NCBI RefSeq assembly: GCF_040545925.1
Contig: NZ_JBEPMX010000006.1
Location: 62,001-126,000 of the forward strand
Direction: 5' to 3'
Origin: Alkalibacillus flavidus
GTDB taxonomy: Bacteria; Bacillota; Bacilli; Bacillales; Alkalibacillaceae
Length of the DNA stretch: 64,000 nt
The notes below the pieces were generated by a model, which worked only from the letters and a program-made list of their open reading frames with translations, was not told the origin of the DNA and did not search any database. The position numbers and the translations under genes were made by a program. Shown here one piece after another: positions 8,649 through 16,971 of the stretch. Position 1 is the stretch's first letter, and the number at the start of each line of letters is the position of its first letter.

Positions 8649-8663
8649 TGCGGGTGCTTTTTA
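8633..8663 (+). terminator. Terminator overlapping the thiZ stop codon
   Basis: GCAGTCGCAT (8633-8642) pairs with ATGCGGGTGC (8648-8657) with one mismatch, followed by TTTTT. The hairpin spans the TAA of thiZ. A family A array starts 20 bp beyond. Confidence 0.65.
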
Positions 8664-8682
8664 ATTAGGATGAGGCGAGGTT

Positions 8683-8795
8683 CTCCGTATTGAAGCAAGA
8701 TTTCGCCGAATAATTCCGCTATTTCGCCGTATCATTCAAAAATTCCGCCGTATCATCACAAAAAATCGCCGTATCACCGCCATATTTCGCCGTAT
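8683..8795 (+). repeat. Family A 21-bp phased array, 6 units (array A2)
   Basis: Cores start at 8683 (CTCCGTAT), 8704 (CGCCGAAT), 8725, 8746, 8767 and 8788, all exactly 21 bp apart. The first two are degenerate yet keep the phase. The array lies between the convergent thiZ and thiolase genes, with a terminator on each side. Confidence 0.92.
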
Positions 8796-8810
8796 CCGCC
8801 TCATCAAAAC

Positions 8811-8843
8811 GAAAAAATCCGCACCTAAGTGCGGATTTTCCCT
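8811..8843 (-). terminator. Terminator of the thiolase gene (bidirectional look)
   Basis: AATCCGCAC / GTGCGGATT stem with a 4-nt loop. On the minus strand it is followed by TTTTTTC; the plus strand has a weaker T run. Confidence 0.85.
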
Positions 8844-8855
8844 CTTCTCTTGATT

Positions 8856-10037
8856 CTATTGATTTTCAATCACCATCGCGATGCCTTGTCCACCACCGAT
8901 ACATAAACTAACAACGGCATATTGGCCGCCGCGTCGCTTTAATTCATACGCCGCAGTTAGCAACACGCGCGTTCCACTCACGCCAACGGGATGACCTAAT
9001 GCAATCGCACCTCCGTTCACATTCGTTTTCGCACGGTCTAAACCTAACGCTTCTTCAACGGCTAAATACTGTGCGGCAAACGCTTCGTTCACTTCGACGA
9101 GATCCATATCATCCAGCGTTAACCCCGCTTTTTCAAGGGCGCCATTAATCGCTGGCACAGGGCCAATCCCCATAATAGTCGGATCAACTCCCGCGACATG
9201 CCACGCCTTCACTTCCGCAATCGGCGCTAAATCATGGTCACGCACCGCATCTTCTCCAGCAACGACGACGCTCGCTGCTCCATCATTAATACCCGATGAG
9301 TTCGCTGCTGTGACCGTACCATCTTGCTTGAACACCGGTTTTAATCCAGCAAGAACATCCGCCGATGAGTCAGGTTTAATATGTTCATCTTTCGCGACTT
9401 CTATCTCACCTTTACGCGTCTGTAACGTCACGGGCGCAATCTCTTCTGCTAAATAGCCTTGCGAGACCGCATTCGCCGCGCGCTTATGCGACTCGACCGC
9501 ATACGCATCTTGCGCTTCACGCGAAATATCATATTGCTCAGATAATTTTTCAGCCGTCATGCCCATGCCATTGCCTGTATACTCATCCGTGAGCGTAGCC
9601 GATAACATGTCGGTAAACGTTAAATCACCCATTTTTACGCCTTTAAACCGTTGTTTAAAATTAGATAGCGGCGACTGCGACATATTTTCGGCGCCACCAG
9701 CTAACACAACGTCTGATTCTTGTAAGGCAATTTGTTGCGCGGCCGAAACAACAGATTGTAGTCCAGAGCCACACAACCGATTCAACGTAAGCGCCGGCAC
9801 CCGTTCAGGAATGCCCGATTTAAGCCCTATATGCCGTGCTAAATAGGCCGCATTCTTGCCTGTATGAATCACGTTGCCATAAATGACATGATCAACGATA
9901 TCTGCTGACACATTCGCACGTTCAAGCGCCGCTTCAGCCGTTACGACACCTAAATCAACCGCATTCGTATCAACAAATGATCCACCAAATGCCGTAAACG
10001 GTGTACGCGCGCCATCGAGAATATAAATTGATTTCAT
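8856..10037 (-). CDS. Acetyl-CoA C-acetyltransferase (thiolase)
   Basis: A 393-residue thiolase, condensing or cleaving acyl-CoA chains. The start MKSIYILDGARTPF is taken because AAGGGTG lies 9 nt upstream; a GTG four codons earlier overlaps that site. The nucleophile is in NRLCGSGLQSVVSAAQ (about residue 88). The C-terminal catalytic motifs NEAFAAQ, GGAIALGHPVG and CIGGGQGIA are all present. The gene is followed upstream in the same direction by an aldo/keto reductase and a PgpA-like gene, but a common operon with them is only suggested by spacing (18 bp). Confidence 0.92.
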   Translation of the reverse strand: MKSIYILDGARTPFTAFGGSFVDTNAVDLGVVTAEAALERANVSADIVDHVIYGNVIHTGKNAAYLARHIGLKSGIPERVPALTLNRLCGSGLQSVVSAAQQIALQESDVVLAGGAENMSQSPLSNFKQRFKGVKMGDLTFTDMLSATLTDEYTGNGMGMTAEKLSEQYDISREAQDAYAVESHKRAANAVSQGYLAEEIAPVTLQTRKGEIEVAKDEHIKPDSSADVLAGLKPVFKQDGTVTAANSSGINDGAASVVVAGEDAVRDHDLAPIAEVKAWHVAGVDPTIMGIGPVPAINGALEKAGLTLDDMDLVEVNEAFAAQYLAVEEALGLDRAKTNVNGGAIALGHPVGVSGTRVLLTAAYELKRRGGQYAVVSLCIGGGQGIAMVIENQ

Positions 10038-10055
10038 TACGTGCATCACCCTTTC

Positions 10056-10883
10056 TTATCCGAATTGATCTGGATCTGGACCGACACGTTCATCACGGTT
10101 CAACGCCTTAATCGCCGCGAGATCGTCTTGGTCTAATTGAAAATCAAAAATATCGCTATTCTCAATAATGCGATGCTCTTTCACGGATTTTGGAATCGTG
10201 ACGACATTCATATCGACATCCCAACGCAAAATGATTTGCGCCGGTTTTTTGCCGTGCTTATCAGCAATTTTTTTGATCGTCTCATCCTCTAACAATTGCC
10301 CTTGCTTAAGCGGTGACCACGCTTCAAGTTGGATATTTTCCTGCTCACAAAATGCCTTTACATCTTGTTGTTGTAAATGCGGATGATATTCCACTTGGTT
10401 TACGACTGGCTTCACATTCGCCCCCGCCATTAAATGCTCTAAATGACGCTGTTTAAAATTACTAACCCCGATCGAGCGAATGAGCCCTTCATCGACGAGG
10501 CGCTCCATCGCTTTCCACGTGTCACGGTAATAATCTTTCACTGGCCAGTGCACGAGATATAAATCTAAGTACTCTAACCCTAAACGATTCATGCTCGCTT
10601 CGAATGCGCGCAACGTATTATCGTAGCCTTGTTCTTCATTCCACACTTTCGTCGTCACGAACAACTCGTCACGACTAACACCACTATCTTTAATCCCTTG
10701 GCCGACGCCAACTTCATTATCATAAAACGACGCCGTATCAATGAGACGATACCCGTTTTCGATCGCTTTTTGCACACTAAAACGTGCCTCATCGTCTTCC
10801 CATACTTTAAACACACCAAGCCCAAAGCCTGGCATTTCCACACCATTATTTAATGTCTTCGTATCTTGTAATGACTTAACCAT
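10056..10883 (-). CDS. Aldo/keto reductase
   Basis: A 275-residue NADPH-dependent TIM-barrel reductase like B. subtilis YvgN/YtbE. The catalytic tetrad is visible as DTASFYDNE (Asp and Tyr, near residues 48-53), VTTKVW (Lys) and YLVHWPVKD (His). The nucleotide-binding loop is seen in TIPKSVKEHRIIEN near residue 225. ATG follows AAGGAGGAT. Such enzymes reduce methylglyoxal and other aldehydes; the substrate here is not known. It lies between pgpA-like and thiolase genes on the same strand. Confidence 0.9.
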   Translation of the reverse strand: MVKSLQDTKTLNNGVEMPGFGLGVFKVWEDDEARFSVQKAIENGYRLIDTASFYDNEVGVGQGIKDSGVSRDELFVTTKVWNEEQGYDNTLRAFEASMNRLGLEYLDLYLVHWPVKDYYRDTWKAMERLVDEGLIRSIGVSNFKQRHLEHLMAGANVKPVVNQVEYHPHLQQQDVKAFCEQENIQLEAWSPLKQGQLLEDETIKKIADKHGKKPAQIILRWDVDMNVVTIPKSVKEHRIIENSDIFDFQLDQDDLAAIKALNRDERVGPDPDQFG

Positions 10884-10895
10884 GAAATATCCTCC

Positions 10896-11456
10896 TTAAA
10901 ACCGCTCTTCTTGGTCTCGTTTTTCGATTTCATCTTCTGTTAACCCATCGACCGAATCGCGCAAACGGTGAGCAATTCGACTCGACGCATTCGCCGCAAT
11001 ACTCCCGACCATATCATCTAAAAACGTGTGACATTGACCACCGACTTTACTATCAAGGTCCTTAATGACACCGATTTTTTCTTTGTCTAAATGACCAAAC
11101 GTCGTCACGGAAATACTGCCGTAACCGAGCGCGGCACCGAATGCAATCGTTTCATCGACACCAAACAGCCCTTCATCTTGTGCGATAAGCGACTGTAACG
11201 GTTCCGATAACTGCTCTTGTTCGGCAAGTTTATCGAGCTCAACCCCGACTAATAACGCATGCTGGATCTCTCGCTTTTCCAACACACGATTCACACTGTC
11301 GACGCAATACTCAAAAGAAAGCGTCGGATTATAAGGTTTTTGCATTTGATAGACAATTTCTGCAATACTATGGATAGTGACCCCGCGATTTTCTAGCGCT
11401 TCTCGCGCGGCTTGTTCAATTTGATCACTTGGAATATGACTGGAATGTGCTGCCAT
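10896..11456 (-). CDS. Phosphatidylglycerophosphatase A-like protein (YutG family)
   Basis: A 186-residue protein of the PgpA/YutG family. The family core is recognised in FGVDETIAFGAALGYGSIS and the metal-binding region TFLDDMVGSIAANASSRIAHR near residues 143-165. PgpA enzymes remove phosphate from phosphatidylglycerophosphate; Gram-positive YutG forms are shorter on membrane helices and their activity is less certain. An AAAGGAGG site precedes the ATG. It is the first gene of a three-gene run with 12-18 bp gaps. Confidence 0.75.
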   Translation of the reverse strand: MAAHSSHIPSDQIEQAAREALENRGVTIHSIAEIVYQMQKPYNPTLSFEYCVDSVNRVLEKREIQHALLVGVELDKLAEQEQLSEPLQSLIAQDEGLFGVDETIAFGAALGYGSISVTTFGHLDKEKIGVIKDLDSKVGGQCHTFLDDMVGSIAANASSRIAHRLRDSVDGLTEDEIEKRDQEERF

Positions 11457-11602
11457 AATTGTTAACCTCCTTTACTTTATTATATCAGAACCAAGGATTT
11501 GGACAAATCAAAAAAGTTCGCGAATTTAGATGATTATGGTAAAATATAGACTATACAGCATCATCACATAAACCAACACACAATAGACTGGAGGACATCA
11601 TA

Positions 11603-12328
11603 ATGGGTAGAGACGGTTCTATGGTCGAACGCGTTATCGAAAGCGAGTACATGAATGAAACGTTTACGATTAACATTTACCGACCTGAAAATTATTCCCC
11701 CTTATATAAATATCATTTATGCATCGTGCAAGACGGTGATGATTATTATCAGCTTGGACGCCTAGCACGCGTTAGCGATAAACTGCACGGAGAAGGCAAA
11801 ATCGAAAACACGATTTTCTGTGGCATCCACTACCAAGACCGTGATGATCGTTGGCACAAATATCACCCTGATAGCGATATGCAGGAGAATTACATGAAGT
11901 TTTTGCGCTTTGAAGTCGTGCCCGTTTTAGACAAAGAATTGCCGAGTTATCACGTCAAATCGTGCCGCGTCTTAATGGGCGACTCACTCGGAGGTACAGT
12001 TTCCCTCATGACGGCGCTAAAATATCCGAACACATTCGGTAAAGTGATCATGCAGTCACCCTATACCGATGAGCGTGTGGAATCGTTAGTGAAAGAAAGT
12101 GACGAAATTGATACGATGTCGATCTATCATACAATCGGCCTTGATGAAGAAGAGGTAGAGACAACTTACGGGGATATCGAAGACTTCTTAAATCCGAATC
12201 GCAGTTTACAACAACTATTAACGGAGAGCGTTTCAGATTATACGTACAAAGAATTAGAAGGCAAACATACGTGGAAACAGTGGCAAAAAGACTTGCCGAA
12301 CGCCCTTGAACATATTTTCGGAAAATAA
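11603..12328 (+). CDS. yjcH: Alpha/beta-hydrolase, esterase-D-like (YjcH)
   Basis: A 241-residue serine hydrolase of the enterochelin-esterase type. The nucleophile elbow GDSLGGTVS is near residue 126. A HTWKQW motif near the C-terminus supplies the likely catalytic histidine. ATG follows ACTGGAGGA. In B. subtilis yjcH lies beside yjcG and yjcF, and the same three genes follow each other here, which supports orthology. Substrate unknown. Confidence 0.85.
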   Translation: MGRDGSMVERVIESEYMNETFTINIYRPENYSPLYKYHLCIVQDGDDYYQLGRLARVSDKLHGEGKIENTIFCGIHYQDRDDRWHKYHPDSDMQENYMKFLRFEVVPVLDKELPSYHVKSCRVLMGDSLGGTVSLMTALKYPNTFGKVIMQSPYTDERVESLVKESDEIDTMSIYHTIGLDEEEVETTYGDIEDFLNPNRSLQQLLTESVSDYTYKELEGKHTWKQWQKDLPNALEHIFGK

Positions 12329-12362
12329 GCACAATCTAGGGGCGATTTTTTTACCCGTTTTC

Positions 12363-12371
12363 TGTTATAAT
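12363..12371 (+). promoter_or_regulatory. Extended -10 promoter candidate for yjcG
   Basis: TGTTATAAT, an extended -10 with a perfect TATAAT, lies 70 bp upstream of the yjcG start. No convincing -35 hexamer is seen. Confidence 0.45.
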
Positions 12372-12440
12372 ATAAAATACAGTTAAAAAATTCATTTGAC
12401 GGAGTTTTAAACGAGATTATTTATTTGGAGGGATTTAATC

Positions 12441-12962
12441 ATGACACCAGTTACTTATGGTATAGCCATTTTTCCATCGAAAGAAATACAAGACGAAGCA
12501 AACTCCTACCGAAAGCGTTACGATCCACGCTATTCGTTAGTACCACCGCATATTACATTAAAAGAACGCTTTGAAGCATCAGCCGATGACATTAAAGAAA
12601 TCGAACAAGCGTGTAGTGAATTAGCAAAAAATCTTGATCCGTTCGATATTCATATTGGACGTGTCAGCTCGTTCAGCCCGACGACACATACGATTTATTT
12701 ACGGGTCGATGACCATGAGAAATTAACCTATCTAAATGAAAAAATGCATGAAGAACCATTCCCTGATAATAGAGAATTCAAATTCGTGCCACACATTACG
12801 ATTAGTCAGGAATTATCTGAAGAAGAACACTCAGATGTTTACGGAAGCTTGCGCCTACTATCGTTCGACTTACACGATACAGTCGACCGCTTCCAGCTCC
12901 TTTATCAATTAGAAGATGGTTCATGGACTGTTCATGAAACATTTAAGCTTGGCGAGGGGTAA
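12441..12962 (+). CDS. yjcG: 2H-phosphoesterase / 2'-5' RNA ligase-like protein (YjcG)
   Basis: A 173-residue member of the 2H phosphoesterase superfamily. Two HxT motifs are present: PPHITLKE near residue 34 and VPHITISQ near residue 116. Such proteins act on 2',3'-cyclic or 2'-5' phosphodiester bonds; the cellular substrate of YjcG is not established. ATG is preceded by TTGGAGGG. The next gene (yjcF) starts 8 bp later. Confidence 0.88.
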   Translation: MTPVTYGIAIFPSKEIQDEANSYRKRYDPRYSLVPPHITLKERFEASADDIKEIEQACSELAKNLDPFDIHIGRVSSFSPTTHTIYLRVDDHEKLTYLNEKMHEEPFPDNREFKFVPHITISQELSEEEHSDVYGSLRLLSFDLHDTVDRFQLLYQLEDGSWTVHETFKLGEG

Positions 12963-12970
12963 TACAGACG

Positions 12971-13399
12971 ATGTTGAACGTAAAACCGATTGAAACGATA
13001 AGACAAAAAGACGAAGCATTCGATATTCGCAAAATCGTCTTTGTAGAAGAACAAAACGTCCCTTTTGAAGAAGAAATGGACGAACATGATGACCATGCGA
13101 TCCATTTCGTCGGATATAGCCTCGAACGCCGTCCAATTGCGGCAAGTCGCCTTCGTTTTACCGATGAATACGGCAAACTCGAGCGCATCGCCGTGCTAAA
13201 AGAAGAACGTGGCAACGGCTACGGACGCGACATCATTTTAGCGATGGAAGAGGTTATTCGTGATAAAGGCTATCCGAAAGCAAAACTCAACGCGCAAACG
13301 TACGCGATCAAGTTTTACGAAAAGCTTGGTTACGAAATCATTTCCGACGAATTCATGGACGCAGGCATCCCGCATGTGACGATGGTGAAAGATTTATAG
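12971..13399 (+). CDS. yjcF: GNAT-family N-acetyltransferase (YjcF)
   Basis: A 142-residue GNAT protein. The acetyl-CoA loop is visible as ERGNGYGRDIILAMEE near residues 80-95, and the beta-4 strand as LERIAVLKEE. The N-terminus IRKIVFVEEQNVPFEEE is typical of the YjcF/ElaA-like group. It ends in a strong terminator. The acceptor substrate is unknown; the gene lies tightly behind yjcG. Confidence 0.88.
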   Translation: MLNVKPIETIRQKDEAFDIRKIVFVEEQNVPFEEEMDEHDDHAIHFVGYSLERRPIAASRLRFTDEYGKLERIAVLKEERGNGYGRDIILAMEEVIRDKGYPKAKLNAQTYAIKFYEKLGYEIISDEFMDAGIPHVTMVKDL

Positions 13400-13407
13400 A
13401 GAATGGA

Positions 13408-13434
13408 AAAGCTGGCACAACGCCAGCTTTTTTA
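13408..13434 (+). terminator. Terminator of the yjcG-yjcF operon
   Basis: AAGCTGGC / GCCAGCTT stem, 5-nt loop, followed by TTTTTT. Confidence 0.9.
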
Positions 13435-13501
13435 TTGCTTTCAACTTGACTAATCCCCTTATAGCGATTGCGTCTATCCTTTCCTCCACTCCAACCTACA
13501 A

Positions 13502-13585
13502 TTAAATCAACCAATGATACATCAACCAGCCGATTAACAACGCAATGCCTACCACCACTAACCCGAGCGTCATTTTCCCTTGCAC
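13502..13585 (-). CDS. Very small membrane protein, 27 aa (tentative)
   Basis: GTG at 13585 is preceded by AAAGGATGAG. The product MQGKMTLGLVVVGIALLIGW and seven further residues is one hydrophobic helix with a short basic N-terminus. No terminator or promoter is obvious. It could be a real membrane miniprotein or a chance frame; the ribosome site and helix favour the former slightly. Confidence 0.4.
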   Translation of the reverse strand: MQGKMTLGLVVVGIALLIGWLMYHWLI

Positions 13586-13700
13586 GTTAACTCATCCTTT
13601 CATACCACATTTGCGATTAGTTTGTGCCTGCATCATCGATTCATGCATGAAAGCTAACACACGTCCCATAATAAGATTGACGTTTGACGGAGGTGTTGTC

Positions 13701-14372
13701 GTGGATTTTGTAAGAATTTTTTTAGAATCATGCGTCGGTTTTTCCGCGCTATTCGTCTTAACGAAAGTGTTAGGTAAATCGCAAATCACGCAAATTACCG
13801 CGTTCGACTTCATCGCAGCCCTCGTGTTAGGCGAATTAGTTGGTAACGCGTTGTTTGACAAAGAGGTCGGCATTCCGATGATTTTATTTGCTGTGACGCT
13901 ATGGGGCGTGTTGATTTATACTACCGAGTGGGTGACGAATAAGTTTAGACGGACGCGCAAAATATTGGAAGGCGCGCCGTCCCTCGTGATTCGTCGGGGG
14001 CAAATTCAAAAAGACGTCTTAAAAAAAGCGAAACTCGACATGAACCAATTGATGCACTTATTACGAGATGAGGGTGTTTTTTCTATCCAAGAAGTGGAGT
14101 ACGCCGTGTTTGAAACGAACGGCAGTATCAACGTCCTTCCGAAATATAGATACCAAACACCGAAAAATGAAGATTTAGGATTCACCCCGCAAGCTGTCGA
14201 AATGCCGATTGCGATCATTACAGACGGCGAAATTATCGGGGAAAATGTAGACGAAATCACTTGGGGATATGACGACTTATACGATGAGTTAAACCGACAA
14301 CAATTAACCGTCGAGGATGTTATGTATGCCGAATGGACACAAAAATCCGGCTTGTATGTAATGCCATACTAG
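13701..14372 (+). CDS. DUF421 (YetF/YrbG-type) membrane protein
   Basis: A 223-residue protein. GTG at 13701 after GACGGAGG is the preferred start. Three hydrophobic helices fill residues 1-85 (the region ITAFDFIAALVLGELVGN is typical of the family). A cytosolic YetF domain follows with GAPSLVIRRGQIQKDVLKKA and EVEYAVFETNGSINVLPK. In spore-formers relatives include SpoIIIAE-unrelated YetF/YdfS proteins implicated in spore germination or envelope properties, but no activity is established. The gene stands alone. Confidence 0.85.
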   Translation: MDFVRIFLESCVGFSALFVLTKVLGKSQITQITAFDFIAALVLGELVGNALFDKEVGIPMILFAVTLWGVLIYTTEWVTNKFRRTRKILEGAPSLVIRRGQIQKDVLKKAKLDMNQLMHLLRDEGVFSIQEVEYAVFETNGSINVLPKYRYQTPKNEDLGFTPQAVEMPIAIITDGEIIGENVDEITWGYDDLYDELNRQQLTVEDVMYAEWTQKSGLYVMPY

Positions 14373-14385
14373 CCGGATTGAGTCA

Positions 14386-15282
14386 TTAAGACGCTTGGAC
14401 CATAATACGATAATTATCAATTACACAATGTAGATCACCATCATCGATTAACGCTTTGACGTAACCCGAAACAGCTGTGCGGAATAATAAATATTGTGAT
14501 AATTGTTCGGCATTGACGTCATACCGCGCGCACATATACGCCACGATATCTTCTAAAGACAAACCGTGTGGCGAGATCCGCACCATCTCATATAGCGCTT
14601 TCAAAACCGAGCGATGATAATCAATATTAATTTGTAACGTATCATGGTAATTTTCCTCAAACTTACCGTGACCTGGAAGCGCGCCGTCATAATTTGTATC
14701 CATTAATTTTTCAATACTTTTGATCGTATCATTCGCACACGTTAAAAACGGAATTTTATGTTTATATAATTCTTTCTCACCGAAATAACTATCAGCTGCA
14801 AACAAAATGCCGTGCATCGCAATCGCTAATTGATGATAACTATGCCCCGGCGTTAACAGACATTCAAATTCGAACCCGTCCACTTGATGCTGCCCCTCAT
14901 CGATAACAATATCAACATCAATCGGTGGTCCTTCTAAAAATTTATTTCGAAGCTCATCAGGCGGTGTCGTCCCTTGGAACAAATACGTCGGCTCCAACAC
15001 CGGATACTTCATAATGACCGCTTCTAATGGTGGTGCGATAATTTTGACATCATAATGCTTTTTCAAATAGCTAGCCCCGCCAAAATGATCGGCGTGTGCA
15101 TGTGTGACAAACAAGTGCGTGATCGGCAAATCTTTTTCCTCTAATTGCCTCACCACTTTGCGAATCGATGAGGCATCAATACCCGCATCAATTAGTAACC
15201 CTTGATCACCTTCATGCACATAACCGACATTGACGGAGCTATGAAAGTAGTAACAGTAGTCATTGAGTTGCTTCATCTTCAT
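14386..15282 (-). CDS. MBL-fold metallo-hydrolase
   Basis: A 298-residue metallo-beta-lactamase-fold hydrolase. The start MKMKQLNDYCYYF is chosen because AAGGAAGGG lies 8 nt upstream. The dinuclear metal motif THAHADHFGG is near residue 59; further ligands are in LTPGHSYHQ, FAADSYFGE and LPGHGKFEEN. A C-terminal helical extension (about 220-298) resembles those of YflN-like or lactonase-like members. Substrate unknown. It lies 33 bp behind a hypothetical gene on the same strand and ends next to the DUF421 gene. Confidence 0.88.
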   Translation of the reverse strand: MKMKQLNDYCYYFHSSVNVGYVHEGDQGLLIDAGIDASSIRKVVRQLEEKDLPITHLFVTHAHADHFGGASYLKKHYDVKIIAPPLEAVIMKYPVLEPTYLFQGTTPPDELRNKFLEGPPIDVDIVIDEGQHQVDGFEFECLLTPGHSYHQLAIAMHGILFAADSYFGEKELYKHKIPFLTCANDTIKSIEKLMDTNYDGALPGHGKFEENYHDTLQINIDYHRSVLKALYEMVRISPHGLSLEDIVAYMCARYDVNAEQLSQYLLFRTAVSGYVKALIDDGDLHCVIDNYRIMVQAS

Positions 15283-15315
15283 GTTATTAACCCTTCCTTT
15301 AGCAAAAACTCTCAC

Positions 15316-15645
15316 CTAGACACTTTCGCTAAAGAAGCGGCCTTTTCCTGTTAGTTCTTTGAAATTTTTGATATTAGTTGGATGTTGCACATTCTCTGGC
15401 ATATATAACTGCATCGTTTCAGCTTGTTCAGCACTTTGTTGTTGCTCTTGATCCTGTTCCGGTTTGTTTTGATAACGTTTACTCATCTGTTTACGGTCTT
15501 CCGCATACTCGAACGATTGCTTCCGCTGCGTGTCTAACTCCGCCCCAAACGGACGCTCCACCATATACGGAACACGATTTTCACTCGTCACTCGCTGTTG
15601 ATAACGCTGATATTGGTGTTGATCAACCGGTAAAATATAACCCAT
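15316..15645 (-). CDS. Hypothetical hydrophilic protein, 109 aa
   Basis: ATG at 15645 follows AAAGGAGTT. The product is rich in Gln and Tyr, with MGYILPVDQHQYQRYQQRV at the start and a Gln/Glu-rich stretch around residues 60-75. There are no membrane segments or cysteines. Proteins of this appearance occur in other Bacillaceae, but I cannot name a family with confidence. It is probably co-transcribed with the MBL hydrolase. A sporulation or coat link is possible from the neighbourhood and composition, but this is speculation. Confidence 0.6.
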   Translation of the reverse strand: MGYILPVDQHQYQRYQQRVTSENRVPYMVERPFGAELDTQRKQSFEYAEDRKQMSKRYQNKPEQDQEQQQSAEQAETMQLYMPENVQHPTNIKNFKELTGKGRFFSESV

Positions 15646-15736
15646 ACGATCAACTCCTTTCCTTAGTTATCCTATACCCGTTTTTATACATAATTATTCG
15701 TACCACAGTCTCATTTTATGACCGCATCCCCATTTT

Positions 15737-15907
15737 AGTTTTGAAATAATTCCGCTTACTTTTGAAATAACTCCCCTGATTTATGAGATAAGTCGAGTCA
15801 TTTTTTAAATAAATTAAACGACCTCGCCAAGTTTTTAAATAAATTCGCCCATTTATTTCAAAAATCACCTCAGTTATTAAATAACTAACCTCAATTATTT
15901 AAAAAAA
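15737..15907. repeat. Family B 21-bp phased array, 4+4 units (array B1)
   Basis: Near-palindromic 15-bp units start at 15737, 15758, 15779, 15800, then after a 30-bp step at 15830, 15851, 15872 and 15893. Within each half the period is exactly 21 bp. Examples are AGTTTTGAAATAATT and ATTTATGAGATAAGT. It lies downstream of the terminator of the 68-aa gene. Confidence 0.9.
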
Positions 15908-15923
15908 CAAAATCGCTAACGTC

Positions 15924-15961
15924 AAAAACAGAGGAACTCACCCTAGTAAGGCAAGTTCCTC
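15924..15961 (-). terminator. Terminator of the 68-aa gene
   Basis: On the minus strand GAGGAACT pairs with AGTTCCTC around a partly paired loop and is followed by TGTTTTTGAC. Confidence 0.75.
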
Positions 15962-15967
15962 AAATCG

Positions 15968-16174
15968 CTAAATCCAAGAAAACGGCGGTCGCTTGTCGTG
16001 ATCATCATCCATCTCATCGTCCGACTTCGTAAACTCTTCGGCATCGTGATGATGGTCACTCGCCACATCACGTTTCACCCATGGTTGCGATTCTTTTTCC
16101 GCCTGTTCAACCATGACATTATCCGCTCGTATAATTAAATCATTCACGTGCACTTCTTTTTTAGAACGAGACAT
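15968..16174 (-). CDS. Small acidic His/Asp-rich protein, 68 aa, divergent from cotZ
   Basis: ATG at 16174 follows AAAGGAGTG. The N-terminal half (KKEVHVNDLIIRADNVMVE) looks folded; the C-terminal half is rich in His, Asp and Glu (DVASDHHHDAEE, then DDEMDDDHDKRPPFSW). The composition, the small size and divergence from a coat gene suggest a spore-associated protein, but no sequence family is recognised. It has its own terminator. Confidence 0.6.
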   Translation of the reverse strand: MSRSKKEVHVNDLIIRADNVMVEQAEKESQPWVKRDVASDHHHDAEEFTKSDDEMDDDHDKRPPFSWI

Positions 16175-16296
16175 AGAAACACTCCTTTCGATCTGCCTTC
16201 CTTAATTAGTCTATTCAACTCGTTCGTTTTAGCTTAGGTAAACGCCCCACTCAGCATAAAAATCTTTTTTACCCGAACATCATGTCAAATGCCCAC

Positions 16297-16323
16297 ACTA
16301 GTGTTTCTCCTAGGCATACATTA
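16297..16323 (+). promoter_or_regulatory. Sigma-K-type promoter candidate for cotZ
   Basis: AC at 16297-16298, a 16-bp spacer and CATACATTA at 16315-16323 match the late mother-cell consensus AC-N16-CATANNNTA. The cotZ start is 47 bp downstream. cotYZ in B. subtilis needs sigma-K. Confidence 0.7.
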
Positions 16324-16369
16324 TTAGCGTAACCATGGTCAAAAGACTATCTCAGAAAGGAGCTTGTTT

Positions 16370-16837
16370 ATGTCTTGCTGCGAAGAACAGCACCATCATA
16401 AAAAAGACGACACGAATTGCGTCGCAGATATTTTAAACCAAATCGTCGATGCTCAAGATGACATTGTCGATGACGATTGTGATATCGGTTGTGAGCAATC
16501 GATTCAAGATTTGCGCGGTGACACGACGGCACCAAACAACCTTGATACCGTGCCCGTATTACTGTACTGCAAATGCGAACCATTCCGAGGATTTGGGGTG
16601 CGCAATGACCAAAATCATACCGTCCTCGATAGTTTCTTTTTCCGCGTCAATGACGTCGGTCGTGACAACTGCGCCACACTCGAATTACTACGCGACCCAT
16701 CCGATACACAACCCGGCTGCGTCGACCCAACGAAGCAAAAAACAGCTAACTTACGCGCCACAGGCATTTGCATCACCGTCAACCTAGACTGCTTCTGCCA
16801 CGTTACATGCTTACCAGCTATGAATACGTTAGGGTAA
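16370..16837 (+). CDS. cotZ: Spore coat protein of the CotY/CotZ family
   Basis: A 155-residue cysteine-rich protein (MSCCEEQHHHKKDD start; about 12 Cys). Family features are CVADILNQIVDAQD near residue 18, VPVLLYCKCEPFRGFGV near 60 and the C-terminal CITVNLDCFCHVTCLP. CotY and CotZ build the disulfide-crosslinked outer coat or crust. ATG at 16370 is chosen because AAAGGAG lies 7 nt upstream. A sigma-K-like promoter precedes it. It faces a small acidic gene, and a long hairpin lies 77 bp beyond the stop codon. Confidence 0.9.
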   Translation: MSCCEEQHHHKKDDTNCVADILNQIVDAQDDIVDDDCDIGCEQSIQDLRGDTTAPNNLDTVPVLLYCKCEPFRGFGVRNDQNHTVLDSFFFRVNDVGRDNCATLELLRDPSDTQPGCVDPTKQKTANLRATGICITVNLDCFCHVTCLPAMNTLG

Positions 16838-16913
16838 TAGATAATTTCGAGACCAATTAAATTGAAGATATAACAAGACAAAGACGCTGAGGCAAAAATT
16901 AATAATGCAAAGT

Positions 16914-16954
16914 GAACCCCGAACGATTTAATGAAAATAAATTGTTCGGGGTTC
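16914..16954 (+). terminator. Long hairpin downstream of cotZ
   Basis: GAACCCCGAAC (16914-16924) pairs perfectly with GTTCGGGGTTC (16944-16954), and GATTTA/TAAATT extends the stem. No real T run follows, so it may be a terminator of low efficiency, an RNA-stabilising end or the left edge of the neighbouring insertion. Confidence 0.5.
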
Positions 16955-16971
16955 TGCTTGCATGACGCTCC

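Noticed and set aside
14345..14376. Hairpin ATCCGGCT / AGCCGGAT over the stop codon of the DUF421 gene as terminator
   Set aside because: The loop is long and no T run follows; evidence is too weak for a terminator call.
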